Origin: Marsupella aquatica
Lineage: Eukaryota > Marchantiophyta
Assembly: GCA_973895155.1 (NCBI GenBank)
Contig: OZ316896.1
Span: 4,216,001-4,280,000, forward strand
Length of the DNA: 64,000 nt
Reading direction: 5' to 3'
The notes beneath the pieces are model-generated. The model ran no database searches, had not been told where the DNA came from, and worked only from the letters and a program-made list of their open reading frames with translations. Shown here piece after piece: positions 22,587 to 35,872 of the stretch. Every line of letters begins with the position of its first letter. Position 1 is the stretch's first letter. The position numbers and the translations under genes are program-made.

Positions 22587-23780
22587 TCTCTACAAAGCCT
22601 ATCACATTAAATAGGAAAGGTTATTAAGATAGCCAGGGAAGTCTCCACAAAGCTTTTCCAAACAAGTTTTAAGCACAGGCCACTAAAGATGTTTGAATTT
22701 ACAATAGTGCCATGGTTTTTTTGTATTTACAAAAATGTCAAGGTTTGCATATATAGTTCCCTAGGTTCCCTTGGTGAACTTGTCATCCATATACAAAACC
22801 GTGGCATTTTAATAAATACAAAAAACCAGTGGCAGTATTGTCAATTAGAACATATTTAGTGACAAAGTACTTAAAAGTTTTTTTTTTAATGTTAGTAGTT
22901 TTAGGGATCGGATTAACTATTAAAAGCTAGGTAAGTTCAAGGTGGCACAAAAAGCATTTCTTGTCATGTCAAGATCAATTTTGTCATAGTGTCACCACGG
23001 TACACTCATTTTCAGGGTTGAAACACGCAGTGACGCATCATGTTGACCCCCTTCCTTGACATTTTTTAGGCCTGGTAATCGGAAGCGTCAAGAGGCAATT
23101 GCTTTTACATTGAAATAAAATTATTTAGATACTTTTTAAGAGTTTTGTTTTCCTTAAATTGGGGTTGCAAAGATTAGGGTGAGTGTGGAATAAGTATAGA
23201 ATGGTACAAAAAGTCTATTATGTGGGTCAAGCATTCTAGGTGCAAGAATAGGAGTGTTGGGACTACTGTAAGTCTTGTTTGTTTGTGTAACCCCTTAGTT
23301 TGAGATCCTAAAGTAGGTGCTTTGTTCTATTTCTTGGCCACAAGCGTGAATGGGGAGAAACAATACATTTATTAAATTATTAATATTATTGGCTTATAAA
23401 TAATAACAGTACAGTGTATTTTAATGGTCCAATAAAAAGTGATATAACCCATTCTAAATGCAATTCAAGATTGTTTTGCTCGAAGGGGACTTTATTTATT
23501 GGGTCCATGTATCAGTATATTATTGGGACACATGTCTATTGCTTCTAGTGGTACAGGTGTATATTTATAGAAATCAGATTATTTATCTATACCTATGGCA
23601 AGCCCTTGAATCTGGGTAGGTTTAAGGTATATACTGTTCAAACAATATCGTTCATTGATTTTTCTATATTGTTTTGATGTATTGTGGCTTTTTGCCATGA
23701 ATTTTTAACAAATTAAATGTCCACTGAATGTAAGTCAGAGAGTTGGATATATTGTTTGAAGTAATATCTCAATGGAAACA
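22587..23780. other. Intergenic, no supported feature
   Basis: AT-rich and non-coding as far as can be seen. Confidence 0.4.

Positions 23781-23812
<32 letters not shown>
23781..23812. repeat. (AAT)n microsatellite
   Basis: About ten perfect AAT/ATA units in a row. Confidence 0.97.
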
Positions 23813-26366
23813 GGTGCATTCTCCACATATATGTTTTTCAGCCTGTGTGACGAAGAGCTTGAGGCATTAAATTCTCTATCAATGTTTGAATGATATCCCT
23901 TAAGTTCACTTAGGGTTGCTCCAGCTTAAAAATCTTCCCCAAATGGTAATACAAAGCTATTAGTAGTATCCTATCTAGATAAATGATAAAGAAAATATTC
24001 TTTAAGGTACCTAACATTGTGAGCATCCCCCAAAGAAAGTAAAATAGTTTGTCTTGTACTGACATTTCCCAGATTCACATATTGGGAAAAATTATTAATC
24101 ATTCCTTTTTAGAGTTTGGATGAATTTTTTATTAACCACTTTAGAGCAAACAAAATAGTTTGGGGTTACTTGGTACTTGTACCTCGTTTCTTATTCCTTT
24201 CCAAAGTGTTGGCCCCACTTCTCTCCCCACATGTCCTTTTTCTAGTAGACCACTGTTTAGCTTCTAAACTATTATGAATCCGTTTTCAAACAAATGGTGG
24301 GACTCTCATGGTTTTCTCATAATGACTTAGGTTTAGCAACAGGCACCCAAAACCATAAACTTAGGAAATAGAGCTCTGGGATTTAGTTAAAATTGCAGGG
24401 GTTGGCATTATCTTCAAATGTTTGTTTCTCGATCCCTTGGATTTCATCACACTCTTGGGAAGAGATAGTTTAGGCTCTAGGTGTCCATTATGCATGGAAG
24501 ATCAATTTAATATAATTTGAATAATACTATAAAAATGGCATTCTAACAAAGGATGTGCAAGATTGACAAATAAACATAGACCTAAAGATGGGATCTAAAA
24601 AAATTGAAAACATTAAGACGGAGGCAAAGATAATATCAACGTCCCAAAATACAAAAAATGCACCTTGTCTAAAGTAAATTGAAACATAAATACATATAAA
24701 AAATCTGAATAAGACAAAGTAACCTGAGTAGGCTATGGAACAAGGTATCGACCTAACACTTTACATAGGCTTGGGCACGGTCTATTCTATAATTGCCCAA
24801 GCTCGTAGTCCATATTTTTTGCACAATAGTGGATCACCTTTCCACGTCAATTTTTTTTAATGCAACATTGAACAAGTCGCAGGCAAGAGAAAAGAAGTGA
24901 GAAAAAGAATGGTAAAAAAGGACCACATGGAAATTAGAAGGAAGGGTGTGAGATTGCGGGCAACTATAAAATACCTTGAATGGAACCACATGCAATCCAA
25001 AATAGTTATCTGATTAGAGTTTCATTAGAAATACGAAGTAAAATAAGGTAATTACAACAGACCAATATAAAATATTATTTATATATGTATTTTTATGATG
25101 TAAAAACTTGGGGTGTTTTTATTTTAAATAGGGATGTTTATAGAATATTCTCTTTGGAGGAGTGGGGTATTTTGATCAGATTAAATCGCTGGTAGTACGA
25201 CATACACATAAACCTTGAGGCAAAGAGAGAGGCAAGCAGAGTTCAATAGAGAGAAGGCTTGAGTCCAGCGGAAGGAAACAATGCCGGGTCGAATCAAACA
25301 ATCTATAGATTGAATTGAAAATGACAATTCAATTCCCTTATCTAAGTACAAAAAAATGCAGATGATTAATTTGTGTTTGGTTCACTGGTTCTGTAGATGG
25401 GAATGTGAACCTCCTGTCTGATGACAACAAGAAGAACAAAGCCACTGGCCTTCTTCCCGTAGCAATTCATAAAGCATAATGACAGGAAGGACATAGGTCT
25501 GGCTCTTTCCGCTCTCGCTTCTCTGTGGCAGACTACTTTATGGGCCCGATTGGCCACCAATGTTACATAACATTACATTTAGCTATTGCCCAATTCTATT
25601 GGATTTCTTGAGCTCAAGCAACGAGTGCACACATTTCTGTAGTGATCGACTGCAACAAGACGCAAACGGCAGAACGGGTGAAAACTTGGGAGTCTGCCTG
25701 GTGGACTGGGGAGCAACCAAAAAGAATTGTGTGGCTGTCTCTTCTTGACCCAATCCGTATAGACCAGATTAAAACGAGCAGGAACTACACCTGGACTACA
25801 CAAAAATGGCAAAAAGATAACTAAAGCACCAAGTAGTAATCCATGTCTGGGTCCATTGCTATGACTGGAGCTCAAACAACACTCACGAAGAATGACCCTG
25901 CAACTCTGCCAACCTCATCTGCTGATGGGAGAAGCCTAGTAAACTCCTTGCCACTAGTCACAACTTGAAACCGGCTGTAATGGACAGATTACCTGGTGAA
26001 GTGAGAGAAAACCTCCTCCAAATTGTGTAGGGAGAGTTACAAGTCACATATGGGATGGCAGAGTTAACGTATCATCATAGTAAATAACTATGTTTGGCTT
26101 TGGTCCTCCGGGTTGCCAAAACCTACCTGGGCATTCTGCCTTCCTTGGAGGTGAGAATTTTTTTTTTCAAATGTTTTCTTGTGAGATCTCGGGCCTGTAC
26201 CAAATATAGAAGCGGACCAAAAATGGAATAACTTTTAAAAATTATTGGTTCATACCCATGTCAACTGCCAAGCGTGGGTTCACTAGGGTTTAGGACCAGT
26301 AATTGATGAAACTTTGCACTTGCTCTCAACCTGCCGAGACATTGTTAACCTAATAACTTACTACTA
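23813..26366. other. Intergenic, no supported feature
   Basis: A long AT-rich stretch. Short frames near 25.4-25.9 kb on both strands have no recognisable domain. Confidence 0.4.
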
Positions 26367-27086
26367 GTCTCCCATATTAGTTTTGTTTGTTTTTTTATTT
26401 TAAGGGAAGGCAACGAGGCGCAAATTTATTCGACGACACCCGCGGCGAAAACCAGCGGGAGGAGAAAAACAAGCCCGGAATCCAGGCCGCCCGAGAGCCC
26501 CCCCAAGGCAGGAGCGCCGGCCCCCAACAAGCCGCAGCAGAGAGGACCGGGCAGCAAGCCAGCAACAACAGACAAAGACCAGAACCCAGGCGAACCCAAG
26601 ACAGCCGCCAAGCCAAGGGGAACACAAAGGCCCACAAAAAGGCACACAGCAAGGGCCCAAAGGGGATTCAGTGCAAGTCATCGGACGTAAGTGAACCAAG
26701 ACCTAAAGTGCCAGCATACGGAAGGCAAGTCAAAAGGACACTGATCCTTAAAACAAACTGGCAATTACCCCTCACAGGCTCGATAACCATGATGAGCAAA
26801 AACACCCCTCTAATGGTGGGGGACACAGTGGAAGACACAGGTAGCAGAGTCATTCAAGCACAGAGAACAACAACAGGACAGCCACTTCAAGGAATACTAT
26901 GTCTGATGGTGCATCTATCAGTCATGTCAGTCAGGTCAATGAGTGTCCTGCTTAAGCTCCTGGATTTTCTTGCCCCCTTAGTCCGTTGAAGGGTTGCATG
27001 GGCACTAATGACAACCCCGTGGAGGATAAGTTGCACTGGGAATCTGGTGGCGGTGGCTTGGTATGTTCGTTGTCTCCCATATTAGT
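26367..27086 (-). mobile_element. 5'-truncated LINE (L1-like) insertion with 15-bp target duplication
   Basis: GTCTCCCATATTAGT occurs at 26367-26381 and 27072-27086 and flanks 690 bp. Read on the minus strand, the insert is GC- and pyrimidine-rich and ends in TTGCCTTCCC, TTAAAATAAAAAAACAAAC. That A-rich tail sits directly against one duplication, as target-primed reverse transcription leaves it. The 5' end is truncated and no reverse transcriptase motif remains. The 200-codon open frame on the plus strand is antisense to the element and follows from its base bias. Confidence 0.85.
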
Positions 27087-28438
27087 GAAGCTCAATGGCC
27101 TTGCCAAACTCACATAGAACGCGTTTTGGTGGTTGGTTTTTCCTTCCTTTTCCACTCAACTGACCTTGCTGTGTCATTTTTCACTCATTGGCCTTGCTGA
27201 GTAGGAAGATTCCACATGCAAACAACTGATGGGAAAATACTTGGTACCAACTACTGATAACTTAGATAGGGTCATTCTAAGGTTGGAGTTGATCTCTAGG
27301 AAGGATTGTGATAGATCCTACGGGGTATAACCACCGTGACAACAAACAGCAAATAGTTACTCGTAACAGCAAACGAGTGGGTAAATGTTTTGGAATTTGT
27401 TTTGGAAATTTTTTCTTGGAATTTGTTTTTTGGTTTATTAAATATGGCCCACAAAATTTTTGGGGGAAAAAAATTTAATTAATTTGTGTATAGTCAAAAT
27501 GTTTTGGCTAGCACTCGGAGCTAGTAACAATATTGCTTGACACTAGCAAAAACTGTCTTGTTTTAAATTATTTTGGAAACTGTGACTTTTAATGACACAT
27601 TTTTAGATTGTCTGTTTTGCTGGTAACAAGATTTTTTTTTCTCTTAACAATAAATCTGTTCGTTGTTTGCTGTCACGGTAAACCCTTGATCCTACAAGGC
27701 TAAGTCTTGTTGCTGTAGCGTGACATGTACCACACGTGTCAAGGAGGAGGCTGATGCAACTTGCTACTACTTGGGAATAATTACCCCCTTGCTCTGGAGG
27801 TTCCAGGACCTTTACACTATCTTCTAGACCAGTTATGCTCATGCGTGATCTTTTGTTGGAGCTAGAAGCTTACCTTCCAATTCATGTCCTCAATACCGTA
27901 GTTTGGTCAAATGTGTTTGTTGCACTTCAGAGGGATCGGGTGTTCAGAGGACAAAGGCTATAGGCTTTAGAGCAAATAGACAACCTTCACTTTGAGTTCC
28001 TCGTATGCAGTTTACTAAAAATATACGAGAACATTGCAATGACCAAGCAACCCAGTTCTGGAAACCCAAGCTCACTAGTCTTTAGGCCAATGGATGAGCC
28101 ATGCCTCCATGGGGATCCTTTATGAATTGTGTCATGAAAAGGAGGTTAACCATACAGTAATTATTAGTAATGAAAGAAACATACATAGATACAATTATTT
28201 GTGTCATAATAGGCTTGCTGGCCTGAATTATACTAACTTATTCTAATTGTGTGTAACACTAAATGGGGTATAATACTCATCTACACACACTAATTTGTCT
28301 ACCTTCCATACAGTGAACGTTTGTGAGTAGTTAAAGGGAGTGTGGGTAAGGGAGCCCTTCCTGTGCATACCCACTTGTGTTTAGGCTAGTTCAATTCAAA
28401 CATTAATGTTAGTATGAAGATTGAACTTAAGACCTATT
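27087..28438. other. Intergenic, no supported feature
   Basis: Nothing supported. Confidence 0.4.
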
Positions 28439-28769
28439 TGTTAAACTATGACACCCTCCTTGATGACAATACAATCATGACTCATACCATGCTCACGTAA
28501 TCGACACAATCGATACGTGGTTCACCTCTTCTCCAAGGCTACGTCCACACGAACACAACAACTTACTTCAAGAGTCGTCGAACACACAAGCTCTCTCTCT
28601 TCCTCAAGTTGCTTCATTACAATGAGCAAGCACCGCATACCAGCGGCTTACACTAGCCCTGGTATATGCAAGGTCACACACGACTAACCTAACCTCAGCT
28701 AAGTCCCTAACTGAGGTTAACCTAATTACCGTAACCTTTGAGTCACAAGACTAAGAGCAATCCTTAACA
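28439..28769 (-). mobile_element. Antisense solo LTR of a copia relative
   Basis: Read on the minus strand it begins TGTTAAGG, passes GAGTCA-type sequence and the conserved GTGGACGTAGCC, GGTGAACCACGTATC block, and ends TTTAACA. The same block is in the 344-bp LTRs of the 39973-46625 element (at about 40211 and 46520). Flanks CTATT (28434-28438) and CTACT (28770-28774) differ at one base, fitting a decayed 5-bp target duplication. No internal region remains, so this is a recombination product. Confidence 0.75.
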
Positions 28770-30329
28770 CTACTGTTGTGGTCACAAAGTTACACAAAGT
28801 CACTTGAGCTAACAAACAACCAAATGGTTGCAACCCCTAATTTAGCTAGATCAGACGAACCTTTCTCCCAAGAGTACTACAGTGTAGAAAGTAGTGTTCT
28901 CCAATGTTATTACAATAGGGCGTCTCAAAGCAGGGCCATAAGGAAAAGTTACGGGACACCAGTTTAGGCCCATAAAACACCTCAAGACCATACCCTGCGG
29001 GCCATGGGTCGCAAGGGGAATACACATTGACCCGTGTCATAAGGGATGAGTTATGAGTACTCCCGCTCAGAGTAAGTCCCTTTTGGTCCATCCCTGTCGG
29101 ACAATCTCAACCCTATTACCTTGACAAGCGATCACCATAGCATTCTAATGATACACAGTGACTGGCATGTCATTTCTGTCTATGGATGACATGATGTTGT
29201 GATGACGCGAACTCAAAGTCCTTCGGGAATGTTGAGTAGACAAAAATACAGAAAATTACATAGTGTTTGTGCTCCGTGTTACAACTCAGAGTTAAAGTTA
29301 CGGGTTTTGGTCAACAGCCGTGACACTTTCATATGGAAACCAATGTTGGCCTTTCGCAAACTTTATCACCTTTCCCGTACCTCAGTATTTAAGGCCAACT
29401 TGTAACTTGTTATGACCGTGCTTTGAGAGCCCTATTACTAACACCATGCCATCATGAGTCCCTACTGGAGTTCCATACCTTAGATTTATGAAAAGTTTTC
29501 TACTGAAGTGTCTTTGCTCTTTATTGGCATTGCCAGTCTTGTTGTTGAAGTTTCCCATATATATACATCGTAATTAGAACCTATTAAAAATCATTGCAAA
29601 AATAATGATAATTATTGAAGACTGCTGAGATGGAAAAGAGACGTGATGACAATGATGACTAAGACATTGGTATGCCAATTTGGCATGATTATACAACCCA
29701 GGCATAGGCCCTACTCCTTCCACCGGCTAAAACGCATTACTGCCCCACCCCACCATGCTTCTGTCCTCTAACCCAGATGGACGGCTATCCTAATGCTGGA
29801 GACCAGATCCGCGGACACGATCACCCGGCCATGTTTTGAATTCGGATCTAACATCCAAAGAAAAAGCAATGAATCACCAGGCTTTTCAGATTACTCATCA
29901 GTATGGCTTTAGTTTTTTGCCTTGATCGGGGATTCTAAGGCTTTTTGGCTCCTGAGTGCTTTGGCTCTTTTTGGTATTCCTGGGATAAGGAGTAGATAAG
30001 CTTGTTAACTCCTTTTGGCCACCTTATGTTTTTGTTGTGGATTATGACTCCCCTATGCTACTTTTGACTTTGACTGCCTTTATGGACGATGTGGTCCCCT
30101 GCTTTTTCCCATCGTTCATATCGCCATGAAGTTCTCCACATTTTTACAAACAAGATAAAGTAGCGTGTCTACTGTTGGACGAAAGAAAATGAGATATAGG
30201 GCAGCAAGAAACAATAGTGAAACTAAACGAAAACTTTATGCTTGGCACGCCCATTATGTGCATTTTGGTGACCTTACAACATGCTCAAGCTTGCCTAAAT
30301 CTCCTGTTTTTTAATTTAAAACATAATGT
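28770..30329. other. Intergenic, no supported feature
   Basis: Nothing supported. Confidence 0.4.
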
Positions 30330-30465
30330 GTCCACTGAAAAGTCAGTTGTTAGATAAAAATGCTCAGAACACTCTTAAAATTTTAATCCCAAAATTCTTT
30401 ATAAGTTTCACAAGCACTCTAGAATAATTTGTCAGTTAGGTCCAAAATTTCAATTGTTATTATTT
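30330..30465 (+). repeat. Dispersed repeat family, copy 2 of 5
   Basis: Starts CCACTGAAAAGTCAGTTGTT and ends TTGTCAGTTAGGTCCAAAAT, TTCAATTGTTATT. See copies 1 and 3-5. Confidence 0.75.
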
Positions 30466-32750
30466 CGGTGAACCCTGATGTCACTACTGTGGACTTGACG
30501 GAACTAAGGCTTGCCTCCCTTGGAGGAGACCTAAGTCCCACTTGCAAAGTTAGTTATGAGACTAGATGTGGACCATTAGATCATCACTATTACAATGGTA
30601 GATATTTATTTCTCAATATCTCTTTGGGTTTGGCATCTAGCCTCTTCTTTTGCGTTTAGTATTTCTACTCTTTGGATCTCTGTTGCTGTCACTCCATTGT
30701 AATTTGTTTGGCCCCTTTTAGTAAATTAATCCCTTTCTCCTTGCTCATCTAGTTTGGAAGAAACCAAACAACATGATAAATGTCCCATGGCATCTAATCA
30801 TGTCCGAAATGCCTTAGTAGGTTTTCCACCTCATTTGAAACATCAGAAAATGTGTTCAAACGTGTTCTCATGAGCTCATGTGATGTTTTGGACAGGCACA
30901 AGTGTTATGTAAAGCTTGCCATGAAGGGAGTTGTCCAAAAACTAAATAAATCCCAAGGGCATTCCTTCTTTACATCTCTTGGCAGCAAAAGGAGCATTAA
31001 CCCACTTTGGTCTCTGCCAAAAAATTGTAAGTTGGTGTCCAGACAAAGTGAGAATGCCTTGCCCGCGACAAAATTCCCTCTTAGTTAGCTCCTTCCAGTG
31101 TTGTTGCTCTCTCGGTTGCTCTAGATAAGAGCATCCAATCTTTAAAAACAATTTTGGGCAGGAATGAAAGGTTTACACAAGCTTTGTAGTGGAGGGAAGA
31201 CCCCCCAAATTCTGTTGTCATGGCATTCATTTCCTATCACTTGTAGAACAACCAACTCTACTCTCAATTTTTAAAAAAAAATCCCAATGTCCAATTTAGA
31301 CAGACCCTTTTTAGAAAATCACTTTTTGCCTGCTAAAATTTTCAGCATGAATGGTAAGTACTCAATCAGTCTCAACCATTCAAAACATATAATTATGACC
31401 TTCCCTTGTTGATCTACAAAAACAAAGCTCCGATGGGCTGGCACATTGTTTGTAAAGGCTAGATGAGACTGAGCAAACCAGGATGGACTCGAGCCAAACA
31501 CACAAAATTTGTTAGGATACTGTTGTTTACAGTTTTGTTAAAAAAGTAACTTGTAAGTGGCCAGATCATTAGTGACAGCAAGTTTGGATTCATTCTCCAC
31601 TTACTCTTCTCCCTACGTCCAGTTAATCCATCCCATTTCAAAGACTTCTGTACTAAGAAAATATGAACTTTAAGGTATATTTATTTGATGTAGGTCTTTA
31701 GGGACCTTGTCTGGTCTCCATGATGATGATGATGATGAATGGAATTGCGAGGAGAGTGAGTGCTTCACAAAGAAAGGTGTAAACTACATTAGATCTTATA
31801 TTTGGTAGTAGCAACTACTAATTTGTGTTTAGCTACGGCAGTTGTTGTCTTGTTTGGATTTTGCATGGAGCCAGTGGTTGTGATCACTACATTCCTGTTA
31901 TGCATGTGATGAATTAATTAATTTTCATGGGGCACAGACAAGATATTGTGGGGAAGGGTAAGGAGAATTTGGTCTGCATGTTTTTGAAGCATCTTGGTAT
32001 ACTATCTGATAATTTGTCAGCTACTACTTAATTTTAGTTAACTCTACGAGAAGAGGGGAGTTACCTTCTAGAATTTCCCATGGAGACACATATACAGACT
32101 AGAAGAGCTAGCTAGGTAGTTAACTCATTACTAGTGTTAAGGGAAAGTGTTTTGGTACCTAACTCTAGCACCTGGTAGGTTAGCTAGAGGGGAGCTTAAA
32201 CATGCACGGTTAGGGTAGAGTAATGGAGAGGACCTATATCCTAGAGGAGCATCTCAATGTGCTCATACTAGAGATGAATCTTCAGGTCTTGGAGACTGGG
32301 GAGAGAGAAGGAACCGGGGAAGGAACTCATCTAGAGCAACTTGTTCGCTTTGCTAGGCTATGGAGGATGTAGGTGTTAGTAGATGGTGATTTTCTCTCAA
32401 CCATAGAGGTAACCTAGACAAAGTGAACTCTTCAGTTATATATGTGTTGGTGTTGATTATATATTGTGTACTGGTTCCATGTGACATGAACATATTCTCT
32501 TGTTTGATGTTTGCATTTATTCCAAGCGCAAAGAGGCTTGAAATCATTTTGCTAAACAAAGATGTTATTAAGCATAACACTCAGAACACTCTCATCAAGT
32601 TGCATGTCCTGATAAGTGCACACCCTTTCTTAATAAGGAAAAAATGCACTTATGGATTTGGATTCTTAAAAAGTGCAAATTTGAGGCTTGCACTTATCAT
32701 GTAATGCAATAATTGGTTTAGTGCACATTGGACCTGTCTTCCAGCAAGTT
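30466..32750. other. Intergenic, no supported feature
   Basis: Nothing supported. A (GAT)n run lies at about 31722-31737. Short frames show no domain. Confidence 0.4.
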
Positions 32751-32751
32751 T

Positions 32752-32775
32752 GCACTTAGAGAGAGTTAACTGTAC
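32752..32775. repeat. Isolated pogo-like terminal sequence
   Basis: GCACTTAGAGAGAGTTAACTGTA matches the right end of the TA-flanked MITE at 52636-53061. I cannot find its partner end upstream, so it is probably one end of a decayed relative. Confidence 0.5.
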
Positions 32776-32811
32776 ATATAATGGTTTGAAAAGTGCATGA
32801 ACATTTGGGTA

Positions 32812-33305
32812 AAGAATCCGAGAGCCTGCAATATTGCACTTATGTATTTTGCACTTAGACACTTCTTACCAAGCAAAGAAGGATGCGCAATTAGGCACAA
32901 GTACGGAACTGGGCAGGGGCTTCATTGTGGGCAATATAGCCCACAATGTCTTGTAAATCAGTTGTTCACTCGAGTTTAGAGTGGCAATTGTTATATACAA
33001 TGCTCTTGAAACATGACTTTAAAGATCTAATATATTTCTATTTTTCCGGATTGTAGTAAAAGTATAGGAGAATCTTTCGAAATAAGTAATCCAAAAATTG
33101 AGGGGGCATTCTTCTCAAAGAATGCACTGAATTTATAAAGAGAATGCTCCGAAAAAGTACAGCAGAATTTTGGTAAGAACCCGAGATCCTGCACTTATGG
33201 ACGTTGCACTTACACACGTCTGACGGAGCAGAGAAGGACGCACGATTGGACGCATGATCGGGACCGGGCAGGGCTGCATGGCAGACTCTCTCGTACGGGC
33301 TATAC
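32812..33305. repeat. Diverged direct repeat pair, one copy CpG-depleted
   Basis: Segment 32812-32945 and segment 33172-33305 align over about 130 bp (GTAAAGAATCCGAGAGCCTGCA versus GTAAGAACCCGAGATCCTGCA, then ..GCAGAGAAGGACGCACGATT versus ..GCAAAGAAGGATGCGCAATT). Where the second copy has CG, the first often has TG or CA, as methyl-cytosine decay produces. Confidence 0.75.
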
Positions 33306-33863
33306 GGCGCTGCATGGGTAAGATACCATGCCATGGATCCATGCCATTCCCTGCGTCGTTTAGCGGCATACGGTATCAGGGCAGGCAATGTTTTTACCGG
33401 TTGTGAGAGGCCCATACCGTGCCCCTGACACAACCATGTCATTCGGATAGCGAAACATGATATGGATATGTGTGGTACAAACATGCATGAGGGCACGCGT
33501 CCCGCTACTTTAGGCGCCCCAACAACCCACCTGCCCGGTGCCCGCGTCGGGATTCCACTGCAAAAAGGCACTTATCGGGCAGATTAGACAAACGGGCCGT
33601 ATGTCGGACTGCCAGGTCGGACCATTTCGGGCATATTGCGATAATAATAATATTGAGTATTGGGCGGTACAGCGGACTGTCCGGTCAGGGGTTCCGGATA
33701 TATGTGAAGTGAAGTTCAATCCAGAGGAGATTATTTGGATAATTTTGAACCCGATTTGCAATTGCCATTCAAGCTACAATGTAATTTTGAATGGGTGTCG
33801 TAGTACTAATCTGGTGCCTTCATGTAATTTGGCTTTTGAAATGGCATGTAGCCTAAATTCCTT

Positions 33864-34155
33864 CCAAAAATGGTGGCTTGGGAAAATGTATGGCAGATTA
33901 CAAAAAATTGCAGACATGAAAAACTGAAAAACTATGTATGAGGCAAAATTGTCCCGAAAACAGGTGTTATCAACATGCTCTGGAAAGCAGTGCTGTTTTT
34001 GACCTGAATTTGACCTCCCCCAAAATGGTGGTTTGGAAAATGTATGGCCAGATTATGACAATAAGCTGCAGACATGAAAGACTGAAAACTATGAGGCAAA
34101 TTGTCCGGAAAACAGTGTTATCAACATGTTCTAAGGAGCAGTGCTGTCAATTAAA
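33864..34155. repeat. ~154-bp tandem duplication
   Basis: CAAAAATGGTGGCTTGGGAA (about 33865) recurs as CCAAAATGGTGGTTTGGAAA (about 34020). Both continue through AATGTATGGC.AGATTA, GCAGACATGAAA, ACTATG.GAGGCAAA.TTGTCC and GTGTTATCAACATG.TCT. About 10% of bases differ. Confidence 0.9.
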
Positions 34156-34985
34156 ATTGGTCACAAACACCGAGATATACTGAACCGATTTTTTTACCAA
34201 TCTTTCGACCAATTTTTGCTCTACTTCGCAGAAATTATTGAGAAAAATAGACCGAAAAAAGTTTTTGGTTTGAGTAGCCACAAGGAAAGTATGTAAGCAA
34301 GTAGAACAACTTTTTGCCATTGAGAATTGCGAACTAAGTAACTACTATGGTAACGTAACTTTGAATGGGTGTAAGGAGCACTAATTAAATAGAGTGGTCA
34401 TTGTAGCAACTTTCATGAAGTCAACATTTGAGGGGAAAATTGCAAAAGTGGGAAGGAGGCACAAAAGAACAAATTGCATGCAGCCAGGTCAAATAAGCTG
34501 AAATAAAGAAAACAAAGTCAAATCATCAGTTGGGGATGAGAGTGGTCAGACCTCTCCTAGCTTGGAGCCTCCTCCGCTTGAGACTCTAAAGAGGAGAGCT
34601 TGACACTTGTAAGCTTTTGGCTCTATTAATGACTTCCCATGATTTGGAACCACAGCTCCCACTATCCAGTCACTGTTCATTTGCCTGAGTGAACAGTAAA
34701 CCTACCCTGCAAGCTCTCCCATCTTAGGACCTAAGTACTGTAAGAACCTTTTTTTGTGACTTCTTAGACAACAGAAACTATTTTAAGAGGTGTTTCTTGC
34801 TCAAAGTAGGTCTCATCCAGATCTATAATTGAGACATAGATCGCTCCCAGCACTGAACTAATGAGATGACACCTAAAAAAATACACAAAATAGGATATGT
34901 TATTTTGATTCAAGGAGACTATTCCCTGGAAAGTCATTTATCATGGCTTTCAAATGTAATCTAAACCCCACTTTTGGGCGGGATT
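34156..34985. other. Intergenic, no supported feature
   Basis: Nothing supported. Confidence 0.4.
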
Positions 34986-34986
34986 T

Positions 34987-35080
34987 GTTTAAAATCTACA
35001 CGCGCAGAGGGAGTTGAACGCGGAACATCTGCCTCCCCACTCGCATGAGCTGCCACTATGCCAGAGCCTGCTGCATGGAA
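34987..35080 (-). mobile_element. tRNA-derived SINE head
   Basis: On the minus strand there is a perfect polymerase III box A, TGGCATAGTGG (35063-35053), and a box B-like GTTCAACTC (35019-35011), 33 bases apart. This is the spacing of tRNA-derived SINEs. There is no cloverleaf with a 3' acceptor stem, so it is not a tRNA gene. The tail and target duplication are not resolved. Confidence 0.7.
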
Positions 35081-35872
35081 GCATTTTTGGTGATTTCCTA
35101 CTTTTCACGATGGAGACTTCGGGCAGCAGCCGGCTTGCATTGGACCCATAGCCCTGAATTTATTTCGCATGCAGGGTTGTGTTGTATGTGAAATGACTAA
35201 TATGGGTTACATAGAGTTCTTTCTAAGGATTTTGTGGTTCACTGAGTACAAACTAATGAGTTTGCTTTTCACTTAGTAAGTCCTTATAGTAGAAATTGTG
35301 CCTTGTCGTTATAGCAACAGATTCTGCCAATAAACCCACTTCAAGAGACCCGGGTCCACCATGAAACCCAGATTCCCCTACTTGGAGTGGGACTGGGAGG
35401 CTCCAGTCCTCATATTGTGCCCATGAAATCCCCAAAAGTTGGCTTCCAAAAGTCGGATAGAAGGCCCATAAGTGCAAGTCAGCACTTACTGCATTGAGAT
35501 ATCAGGGACTTCTTTGTATTATGTATGCCATAAATTGTAATTGTATAAATCGCTTTTCTAAGAGGAGAAGATATGACTAAAATTGGTATTTGGACTCGTT
35601 TTTCTTATGAATGAGGAGGGAAACCCCACCCAAGAATTAAGGCAGTGGAACCTGCCACCCTCCAAACCTCAACCAAGAATCAAGGCTGTGGAACCTGCAA
35701 GCCTCCTCTTCTATCATAAACAGGAAGGGTACAAACCGGCCTAAGGGCAAAACCACACAAGGCAAAACCAAAGTATTAAGACCTGCACCTGTTTCATGAA
35801 AGTTGGGACACTGTCCACAAGAACTCACAAGGGAAATGAAACCACAAAGCCTAGCTAATTTGATGGTATGAA
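35081..35872. other. Intergenic, no supported feature
   Basis: Nothing supported. Confidence 0.4.

Noticed and set aside
26387-26989. A 200-codon plus-strand frame rich in Gln, Arg and Lys.
   Set aside because: It is antisense to the truncated LINE and produced by its purine bias. It starts in the element's tail.
34987-35080. A tRNA gene on the minus strand.
   Set aside because: Boxes A and B are present but acceptor and anticodon stems are not, so a SINE head fits better.
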